This document shows, one piece after another, positions 57,886 through 64,000 of a stretch of 64,000 nt of DNA. The DNA comes from CAVOAK01 sp963664465 (GTDB lineage: Bacteria; Pseudomonadota; Alphaproteobacteria; UBA8366; CAVOAK01). The notes beneath the pieces were generated by a model, which was not told the DNA's origin, did not search any database, and worked only from the letters and a program-made list of their open reading frames with translations. Numbering within the stretch: position 1 is the stretch's first letter; every line of letters starts with the position of its first letter. The DNA lies in assembly GCA_963664465.2 (NCBI GenBank), contig CAXXSU010000002.1, positions 558,001 through 622,000 on the forward strand, read 5' to 3'. Both the position numbers and the translations under genes were made by a program.

Positions 57886-58187
57886 GTTCTCTCCGATCGT
57901 GTTCTGAAATTTTCCACTTTGCTTAGCCGACATTCCCCAAATAGTGCCTGCTTCTAGTCGGCAAATGCGTCTTTAGAATTCTGTTCGGTTTGATGCCCTC
58001 TCAAGGAAGGAATGGATTCCTCCTACACCTTGTAACGGCTAATTCCCATCTCGAATTTGCGGTTGCAGCGCACCCGGAAATGGGCCCGTTGGTCCGCAAC
58101 TGTGAATATGGGAAACGGCGATTACCGAGTCAATGAATTGGAAGCGTTCCAAACAAAATAATTTCTACTTGAGACCACGAGTCGAAT
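57886..58187. other. Control region between irr and katG (about 300 bases)
   Basis: No gene is seen. The region contains an Irr-box-like palindrome at 58137-58153 and a TTTAGAA half-site at 57972-57978. It is presumably the katG promoter region. No clear -35/-10 pair was assigned. Confidence 0.55.
58137..58153. promoter_or_regulatory. Irr-box (ICE)-like operator
   Basis: The 17-base site ATTGGAAGCGTTCCAAA matches the published Irr consensus, recalled as TTTRGAAYNRTTCYAAA, at 15 of 17 positions. It has six-base arms (TTGGAA/TTCCAA) around GCG. It lies 34 bases beyond the irr stop and 251 bases upstream of the katG ATG, on the path from irr to katG. Regulation of katG by Irr is inferred. Confidence 0.55.
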
Positions 58188-58622
58188 TTATTCTACTTGG
58201 TTGTCTTCACGGACCTGGACAATGATATCGACGCGGCTAACCTGGGTTCCGTCCGGCGTCGGCGGAAGACTCCCTATGCTGAGCTTGGCACCAGGTATGT
58301 CGGTCAGCTCACCGCGGTCGACATTGAAGAAATGATGGTGATCGGAGGTGTTCGTGTCGAAATAGGAGCGGCCCGGCTCGACGACAACTTCGCGCAACAA
58401 GCCCACATTCGTGAATTGGTGCAGAGTGTTATAGACCGTCGCCAATGATACTTTGATGTTAGCCGCCACTGCGTCGCCGTGAAGCTGCTCGGCTGTGACA
58501 TGTCGATGCGGCCCATCCATGAGCAGCCGTGCGAGCGCCAAGCGCTGTCGCGTTGGCCGGAGGTTTGCTCCCTTAAGAAGGCGAAGCAATTTGGTGTAGG
58601 GGCGGATCGTTTCCATACTCAT
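58188..58622 (-). CDS. irr: Iron-responsive regulator Irr (Fur superfamily)
   Basis: Choosing the Met at 58622 gives 144 residues; the frame is open to 58685 and Met at 58616 is also possible. Irr identity comes from NLRPTRQRLALARLLMDGPH, VSLATVYNTLHQFTNVGLL and SYFDTNTSDHHHFFNVDRG. The His-rich SDHHHFF is the haem- or metal-binding region typical of Irr, and no CXXC motif is present. Irr senses haem-iron status and represses or activates iron genes in Alphaproteobacteria. No N-terminal GCPWHD haem motif is seen. It lies upstream of katG on the same strand and is divergent from the PBP gene. Confidence 0.93.
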   Translation of the reverse strand: MSMETIRPYTKLLRLLKGANLRPTRQRLALARLLMDGPHRHVTAEQLHGDAVAANIKVSLATVYNTLHQFTNVGLLREVVVEPGRSYFDTNTSDHHHFFNVDRGELTDIPGAKLSIGSLPPTPDGTQVSRVDIIVQVREDNQVE

Positions 58623-58851
58623 CAATATGGTGTTCGCGGGAGGGCTGTAAAGCACAAATTGCGAGGATATCGCTCCCGCGCACAACGATATATCGGTGAT
58701 TCTGGAAGAGCTAAAATCAACGTGAGCGCGCGCGGAGCGTCGGATTTGTGCGGTTGTAAAATGGCGAATGCATCGCGTCTCGGCGACGCGTCTCCTTGTC
58801 CGTAGCGCCGCAATTTTGCTGAGCCATGCCTCGAATTCGCTATATTTGGGT

Positions 58852-60741
58852 ATGGTGCGTCGCGCGAGACCTAAGCGAGCGAGTTCACCCGCCGGCCGGC
58901 GGCGGCCGACCGTCTCGCGAGTTATATACGTTATGCTCGTCAGCGCCGTGTGGGCGAGTGTTGCAATGCTTTTTGTGCTCGGATGGTTCGCATACGATCT
59001 GCCCGACGTTCAGCGGCCGCACGCAGCAGCCATACGCCGGCCAACGGTCACTGTTCTTGCAGCCGATGGGAGCGAACTTGGGCGACGGGGTGATTTCTAT
59101 GGCACCATTCTCAGTCTGGAGGATGTGCCGCCGACCTTGATCTGGGCGGTGTTGGCGACTGAGGACAGGCGCTTTTACGACCATCGTGGGATCGATCCAA
59201 GAGGGCTCGCGCGCGCGGCACTCGTCAACCTGCGCGCCGGTGCAATCCGTCAAGGTGGAAGCACCATTACGCAGCAGCTTGCCAAGAACCTGTTCCTTAC
59301 CCATAACCGCACCGTTCGGCGAAAAGTCCAGGAACTGCTGCTCGCGCTGTGGCTTGAACGGCGCTTCTCCAAAGACGAGATTCTGGAGATCTATCTCAAC
59401 CGGGTTTATCTCGGTGCCGGCAGCTATGGTGTAGATGCGGCCGCGGTTCGCTACTTTGGTAAATCTGCGCGCGACCTTTCGCTCTATGAGTCGGCGCTCA
59501 TCGCCGGGCTCTTGAAGGCGCCGTCCCGCGATAACCCCCGGGCAAATCACAAACGCGCAAACCGTCAAGCGTCCCGAGCCCTGACGGCGATGGTCGCCGC
59601 CGGGTGGCTTGAACAGGATGAAGCAGATGAAGCGGCGCGTGTCGGAGAGGCAGAGCTGGCGGGCACGGTGCGTGCCGTGAGCCAATCCGCCCGGCAATCC
59701 GCCAACATCGGCTCCGGATACTTCACCGATTGGGTGATCGAGCAAATTGAAAGTTTCGTTGCCGCGCCGGATCGGGACCTCGTGGTTTTGACGACACTTC
59801 AACCGCGCCTTCAAAGGATCGCTAAAGCTGCCGTCGACCAGGCTCTTCGCGATGCCAACGCCAGACATGTGGAACAGGGGGCACTTGTCGCCCTTGCTCC
59901 AGACGGTGCCGTCACCGCGATGATTGGCGGAAGTGATTACCGTACGAGTCAGTTTAACCGCGCCGGTCAGGCCGAGCGACAACCCGGCTCCACCTTCAAG
60001 TTGTTCGTATACTTGGCAGCCCTCGAAGCAGGTATTCGGCCGGACACGAAGATATCGGACAAACCGGTCACCATTGATGGTTGGACGCCGCGCAATGCCG
60101 GCAACGAATTTCGTGGCTCGGTTACGCTACGCGAGGGTGTCGCACGGTCGATCAACGCGGTGGCAGTCGCACTGAGCGAGCGCGTCGGCCGCGGCGAAGT
60201 CGTGCGGGCGGCGAGGCGGCTTGGCATTACAGCCGAGCTGACGACCGAACCTTCGCTAGCGCTGGGCGTGCACGAGGTAAATTTGCTCGAGCTTACCGGC
60301 GCATATGCGATCGTCGCCAACGGCGGTTACGGCGTCTGGCCACATGGCATCATCGAGATCCGCGATAGAGACGGAACAGTGCTCTACAAACGCAGCGGCG
60401 ATGGTGCGGGCCGGGTCATCGCGGCCGGGCATGTCGAAGCGCTGAACGACATGCTTGCGTCGGTGCTAGCGTGGGGAACCGGAAAAAGCGCACGGTTGGA
60501 CCGCCCGGCAGCTGGCAAGACCGGTACGAGCCAAGGGTATCGGGACGCCTGGTTCGTCGGATACACACCAGATCTGATTGCCGGCGTTTGGTTCGGCAAC
60601 GACGACGCCGCGCCAATGGACGGTGTGACCGGCGGCTCGCTGGCAGCTCCAGCCTGGCGACGCTTTATGAAGGACGCGCTTTCCGGCATACCGCCCTCTG
60701 TCTTGCCGGGTGTCGGTTCGATCACCGGGGCCGTGCGGTAG
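58852..60741 (+). CDS. Class A penicillin-binding protein (PBP1A type)
   Basis: With the ATG at 58852 the product is 629 residues; the frame is open from 58768. It has a basic N-terminus, one membrane anchor (about residues 22-45), a GT51 glycosyltransferase domain (ATEDRRFYDHRGIDPRG, QGGSTITQQLAKNLFLT, ILEIYLNRVYLGAG) and a transpeptidase domain. The latter has SxxK in QPGSTFKLF, SxN in ARSINAVAV and KTG in AGKTGTSQGY. It polymerises and crosslinks peptidoglycan in the periplasm. It is shorter than E. coli PBP1A, lacking inserted domains, as in compact alphaproteobacterial paralogues. Confidence 0.94.
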   Translation: MVRRARPKRASSPAGRRRPTVSRVIYVMLVSAVWASVAMLFVLGWFAYDLPDVQRPHAAAIRRPTVTVLAADGSELGRRGDFYGTILSLEDVPPTLIWAVLATEDRRFYDHRGIDPRGLARAALVNLRAGAIRQGGSTITQQLAKNLFLTHNRTVRRKVQELLLALWLERRFSKDEILEIYLNRVYLGAGSYGVDAAAVRYFGKSARDLSLYESALIAGLLKAPSRDNPRANHKRANRQASRALTAMVAAGWLEQDEADEAARVGEAELAGTVRAVSQSARQSANIGSGYFTDWVIEQIESFVAAPDRDLVVLTTLQPRLQRIAKAAVDQALRDANARHVEQGALVALAPDGAVTAMIGGSDYRTSQFNRAGQAERQPGSTFKLFVYLAALEAGIRPDTKISDKPVTIDGWTPRNAGNEFRGSVTLREGVARSINAVAVALSERVGRGEVVRAARRLGITAELTTEPSLALGVHEVNLLELTGAYAIVANGGYGVWPHGIIEIRDRDGTVLYKRSGDGAGRVIAAGHVEALNDMLASVLAWGTGKSARLDRPAAGKTGTSQGYRDAWFVGYTPDLIAGVWFGNDDAAPMDGVTGGSLAAPAWRRFMKDALSGIPPSVLPGVGSITGAVR

Positions 60742-60756
60742 CGCGTTTTTGTAGAC

Positions 60757-61998
60757 CTACAGCGTCGGCGGCCCGACGACAGGCAGTCTTTGCGCTGCTG
60801 GCCGTACCAGCGTTGCATAAGTCGAGAATGCGGCTATCCCGGACAGGAAGATGGCAAGGACCATCGGCGTTGCCGTATCGCCCAAGGTGTGCCCGACGGC
60901 AACTCCGACGAACGCGGCCAACCCGAGTTGCACAAACCCAAGCAGCGCCGAGGCTGCACCGGCCCGAGAGGCATGAGGGCCGATTGCGCCGGCCATGGCG
61001 TTGGGATGCAGCAGGCCGAAGCCGAACATATAGACGATCATGGGGACGAGAATACTTGCTACGGACAAGTAACCCGCAAATACGAGCGCTATCATCAGTG
61101 CTCCGGCTGCCATGATGACAACCGTTCCCAAACGCACCAGCAGGTCGATTCCGAGCCCGGTCGTCAGTCGGCCCGCGAGAAACGTACCTGCCATGTAGCC
61201 TCCGGCGGCGGCGGCAAAACACATGCCGTAAAGGTTCGGCGTCAGGCCGATCAGCCCGATGAACACAAATGACGAGCCAGATATGAATGAAAACAGTCCG
61301 CAGAACGCGAATGCGGAACACAATACATAGCCGATGTATCCGCGGTCGCGGGCGAGCCCCGCATAGTTCCGAAGAACACGCGATGGATTTGCCGCACCTT
61401 CAATCCGATTGATATTGGTCTCACGGAGCAGCAGCAAAACGCCAATCACCGAGATACCACCAAGTGCCGCCATAACCACGAAACTTGCCTGCCAACCGTA
61501 CCAGACCTCAAGATAGCCACCGGCGATCGGGCCCAACACTGGGGCCAGCGCCATCGCGGTTCCCATGTATGCCAGGACCTTGGCTGAGCGCTTGCGCCCG
61601 AATACGTCACGCACGATTGCGCGGGCGACAACGGGTCCTGAGCATGCCCCCAAAGCCTGTAGAAACCGCGCGACGATCAGCGTTTCGATCGAGGTGGCCA
61701 GCGCGCAGCCAATACAGGCGGCGAAATACAAGCTCATTCCGAATAGAAGCGCTGGCCTTCTGCCGAACTGGTCCGAGATCGGCCCGTATACGAGCTGACT
61801 TACGGCGAACGCGATCATGAAGACGCTAAGCGTCAGCTGCACGGACGCTGTATCGGCTGCGAACATGCCAGCGATCGAAGGCAGCGACGGTAAGTAGATA
61901 TCGGTAGAAATTGCGCCCATAGCCACGAGGAGTGTGAGCAGAATGATGACGATCAACGCGCTTGGCTGAGGCATGCGACCGGTCGGGCGCTTATCCAT
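60757..61998 (-). CDS. MFS drug efflux transporter, Bcr/CflA family
   Basis: A 413-residue inner-membrane protein with about 12 hydrophobic spans. DIYLPSLPSI after the first span and the loop motif YGPISDQFGRRPALLFG identify the Bcr/CflA branch, as does RFLQALGACSGPVVARAIVR in the fifth helix. Members export bicyclomycin, sulfonamides or small dipeptides with protons; the substrate here is unknown. It overlaps the preceding YgjP-like gene by eight bases. Confidence 0.92.
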   Translation of the reverse strand: MDKRPTGRMPQPSALIVIILLTLLVAMGAISTDIYLPSLPSIAGMFAADTASVQLTLSVFMIAFAVSQLVYGPISDQFGRRPALLFGMSLYFAACIGCALATSIETLIVARFLQALGACSGPVVARAIVRDVFGRKRSAKVLAYMGTAMALAPVLGPIAGGYLEVWYGWQASFVVMAALGGISVIGVLLLLRETNINRIEGAANPSRVLRNYAGLARDRGYIGYVLCSAFAFCGLFSFISGSSFVFIGLIGLTPNLYGMCFAAAAGGYMAGTFLAGRLTTGLGIDLLVRLGTVVIMAAGALMIALVFAGYLSVASILVPMIVYMFGFGLLHPNAMAGAIGPHASRAGAASALLGFVQLGLAAFVGVAVGHTLGDTATPMVLAIFLSGIAAFSTYATLVRPAAQRLPVVGPPTL

Positions 61999-62686
61999 AG
62001 CGGTGCAGTGTGCTGCCTTGGCGCCTCAGCCAATTTCTCGCTGACCCAATGTCTACGGTCAGTCCGGCGACGATTGCCCAGAATTCGGCCGAGTGATTCA
62101 TCTGGGCCAAATGCGCAGACTCATGAGCCACCACGTAGTCGAGCACGTGATGCGGAGCCATCATCAGCCGCCAGTTGAATGACAGCCGTCCAGCGGACGA
62201 ACAACTTCCCCAGCGGCTTTTCTGGTCCCGTATGCTGACGGCCAGAGGTTTGCGTCCAATGGCCGAGGCTTTTTCCGTTGCCAGAGGTGAAATTAGTGAC
62301 CGGGCCTGCGCTCGCAGCCACGCGTTAAGGCGTTGGGGGAGAGATTCCAAGCTGCCGCCTGCCTCGAGGCGGCCGTTTACGATCCTTACGCGCTGCGCTT
62401 CGTTTGGCAGATGGCAAATCCGGTGAGGCTCGCCGCAAATCGGGATCGTCGCGCCATCGGCGAACGCAATGCGCGGTGGTATCTCGGAGAGACGCTGCAG
62501 AAGCCAGTCCGCATGCTTGTAGAGGAGCTCATACCCTTGAGCTTCGGAGGCCCGTTTTGGCAGGACGAGGACAACGGCTCCGAGGGTCGCGTCGATCCGC
62601 GTGAGAATGCGCCGTGCTCGGCTGTTGCGGCGCACATGAAGTGGCACCGATACGCCGTTGAGCTGGATTTCGCGGAGGCTGGACAT
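61991..62686 (-). CDS. M48-type metallopeptidase (YgjP/DUF45 family)
   Basis: The 231-residue cytosolic protein carries the zinc motif HESAHLAQMNHSAEFW (HExxH, with the third ligand His in the NHS segment). Earlier it has QKSRWGSCSSAGRLSFNWRL, the DUF45 hallmark. A role in proteolysis is inferred from the motif; no substrate is established. It is translationally coupled to the MFS gene by an eight-base overlap. Its start is 88 bases from the divergent DMT gene. Confidence 0.9.
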   Translation of the reverse strand: MSSLREIQLNGVSVPLHVRRNSRARRILTRIDATLGAVVLVLPKRASEAQGYELLYKHADWLLQRLSEIPPRIAFADGATIPICGEPHRICHLPNEAQRVRIVNGRLEAGGSLESLPQRLNAWLRAQARSLISPLATEKASAIGRKPLAVSIRDQKSRWGSCSSAGRLSFNWRLMMAPHHVLDYVVAHESAHLAQMNHSAEFWAIVAGLTVDIGSARNWLRRQGSTLHRYG

Positions 62687-62774
62687 GGTGCGGTGATAGC
62701 GGCTGCCCCGGGCAGGCGCAAGCGGGCGTTGACACCGTCTGGGGGGAGAAACTCACGTTCTTCATGCCGGTGGT

Positions 62775-63755
62775 ATGGTCTATCAATGGCCAATGGGTGA
62801 GAATCTTCGACCGTTGCAAACAGCTGGGGCCGGCCGGCCCGGGTCGGTATTAGTGCCGCTCTCGCTAATTTGCGTCTTAGGAACACTCTGGGGTGCGTCC
62901 GCATCGCTTGCCAAACTCGCGGTGTTGGACGGAATTCAACCGCTCGGCTTCACACTTTGGAATGCCATGGGAGCCGGCATAATCATGCTGGCGATCTGTC
63001 ACTGGAAGGGAGTATTGCCGCGCGTTACCGCTGAACACGTGCGGTATTACGCGATCTGCGGTGTGCTCGGTGTTGCGCTCCCTAACCTCAACATTGTCGT
63101 CGTCGTCGGCCATATTCCGGCAGGCGTGGTGGCCGTGGCATTGTCGACGACACCGATCATGACATACGCCATTACGTTGCTTTGGCGGCTCGAGCGCTTC
63201 GATCGGATACGCGCGACGGGTCTATCGTTGGCGCTTGTCGGGACCTTGTTCATCGTCTTGCCGCGGACAAGTCTGCCGCAGCCCGGCGCGGCCCCATGGT
63301 TCGCCATGGCGCTCCTGACGCCGGTACTCTACGCGGTAACCAACGTTCTTGCAGACCGCATGCGTCCCGCGGGCAGCCCCTCGATTATGTTGGCAGCGGG
63401 GATGCTCGTTGTAAGTACCATCGCACTAGCGCCATTCGCATTTGCCTTCGACCAGGTACACCCATTGGCTCCGCCGTTCACGGCCGGCGACTATGCGGTC
63501 CTGGCGCAGATCGGCACGTCAGTCCTTGCCTATTTCCTATTTTTCGAGATTCTGCGAATGGTCGGCGCCGTTCAGTTCTCGGTGACCGCCTATGTCATAA
63601 CCCTCACTGGCATCGGTTGGGGCATATTGTTTTTTACCGAAACACACAGCCTCTGGATTTGGGCGGCGGTCGTCTTCATTTTTGCTGGCCTTGCACTAGT
63701 CACGGCAAAACAGGGTGCCGTCACGGTCCGGCAGCCGTCGAATTCGGCGCCGTAG
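62775..63755 (+). CDS. DMT-superfamily (EamA) transporter
   Basis: A 326-residue inner-membrane protein with ten predicted spans in two EamA repeats (about residues 30-160 and 175-310). The first repeat starts LGTLWGASASLAKLA; the second includes AVTNVLADRMRP. Substrates of this family are metabolites and amino acids; none can be named here. The start may be the later Met at 62793 (MGENLRPL). It is followed within three bases by the convergent YcgN-type gene. Confidence 0.88.
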   Translation: MVYQWPMGENLRPLQTAGAGRPGSVLVPLSLICVLGTLWGASASLAKLAVLDGIQPLGFTLWNAMGAGIIMLAICHWKGVLPRVTAEHVRYYAICGVLGVALPNLNIVVVVGHIPAGVVAVALSTTPIMTYAITLLWRLERFDRIRATGLSLALVGTLFIVLPRTSLPQPGAAPWFAMALLTPVLYAVTNVLADRMRPAGSPSIMLAAGMLVVSTIALAPFAFAFDQVHPLAPPFTAGDYAVLAQIGTSVLAYFLFFEILRMVGAVQFSVTAYVITLTGIGWGILFFTETHSLWIWAAVVFIFAGLALVTAKQGAVTVRQPSNSAP

Positions 63756-63758
63756 GGG

Positions 63759-64000
63759 CTAGCTCTCATCCCATGATACGTATCGGACGTTGCCCCGTAT
63801 GGCGTTGAGTCGGTCGATCGTGCGCCGCTCAATGTCCGCCACATCGTTTTCTGAAACCGCCGAGCCGCGCACCGAGATACCTGCTTCGTGCACGCTTTCC
63901 GGATCACCCGATACCAGCGGATGCCACCAGAATAAATCGCGTCCCTCGGCGACGAGACGGTAGCCACAGGTTGCCGGAAGCCACCGCAACTGCGGTACCA
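63759..64000 (-). CDS. YcgN-family cysteine-cluster protein (partial, C-terminus)
   Basis: Only the C-terminal part lies in the window; the gene continues past the right edge. It reads RWLPATCGYRLVAEGRDLFW then WHPLVSGDPESVHEAGISVR, the hallmark end of YcgN/UPF0260 proteins. These are small cysteine-rich proteins probably binding a metal; the earlier cysteines would be outside the window. An internal TTG at 63989 is not the true start, since the frame stays open to the edge (VPQ before it). Function is not established. Confidence 0.85.
   Translation of the reverse strand, partial: VPQLRWLPATCGYRLVAEGRDLFWWHPLVSGDPESVHEAGISVRGSAVSENDVADIERRTIDRLNAIRGNVRYVSWDES

Noticed and set aside
58885..59982. 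365-codon minus-strand frame opposite the PBP gene
   Set aside because: It lies wholly inside a PBP1A-type gene with all catalytic motifs, and its product is low-complexity and unrecognisable.

Overview
The window looks like part of an alphaproteobacterial chromosome, most simply of Rhodospirillales or Rhizobiales type. It carries a MucR/Ros regulator, a CXXC-less Fur/Mur protein and an Irr-type iron regulator. It also shows gene orders typical of that class: maeB|mutS-glnD-murJ-trpS-usp; tsaB-rimI-mucR-fur-miaB-phoH-ybeY-corC-lnt-xre-trmB; rimP-nusA-infB-rbfA-truB-rpsO-pnp; fabA-fabB-fabI; gyrB-recF-dnaN-dnaA-rpsT-mutM|ubiE-ubiB-coaBC-dut. Genes are tightly packed, many starts and stops overlap by 1-8 bases, and GC is moderately high. 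No rRNA, tRNA, IS element, phage gene or CRISPR array was recognised. The class is confident; a genus is not claimed.

Layout. 1-3 kb: the 5' part of a peptide-binding protein gene running off the left edge, a PiT phosphate transporter and a Nudix hydrolase. 3.2-14.5 kb: malic enzyme, then mutS, glnD, murJ, trpS and a Usp protein. 14.6-16.7 kb: two convergent cell-wall/polysaccharide genes. 16.8-25.5 kb: tRNA modification (tsaB, miaB), rimI, regulators (mucR, fur, an XRE protein), phoH-ybeY, corC and lnt. 25.5-35.7 kb: trmB and the translation/RNA operon, in which nusA is fused in frame to ylxR and an L7Ae-like domain. 35.8-38.4 kb: unsaturated fatty-acid synthesis (fabA-fabB-fabI). 38.6-46.1 kb: the replication cluster, with an alpha/beta hydrolase gene between dnaA and dnaN. 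46.6-54.4 kb: rpsT, a small secreted protein, mutM, the ubiquinone genes, coaBC, dut, an Rrf2 regulator, MoeB/ThiF and an SH3 protein. 54.4-58.7 kb: an accessory stress region. 58.8-64 kb: a class A PBP, an MFS efflux pump, a YgjP-like peptidase, a DMT exporter and the end of a YcgN-family gene.

The 54.4-58.7 kb region is the least housekeeping-like. It holds a rubrerythrin-type protein that has lost most diiron ligands, a remnant resembling an aquaporin C-terminus abutting katG, a GC-rich katG, and irr. A close match to the Irr-box lies between irr and katG. The simplest reading is an iron- and peroxide-responsive locus with signs of acquisition and decay. Other points for follow-up are the NusA-YlxR-L7Ae fusion, a terminator-like hairpin 40 bases before rimP, and a CPKH instead of CPxC end to the MutM zinc finger.
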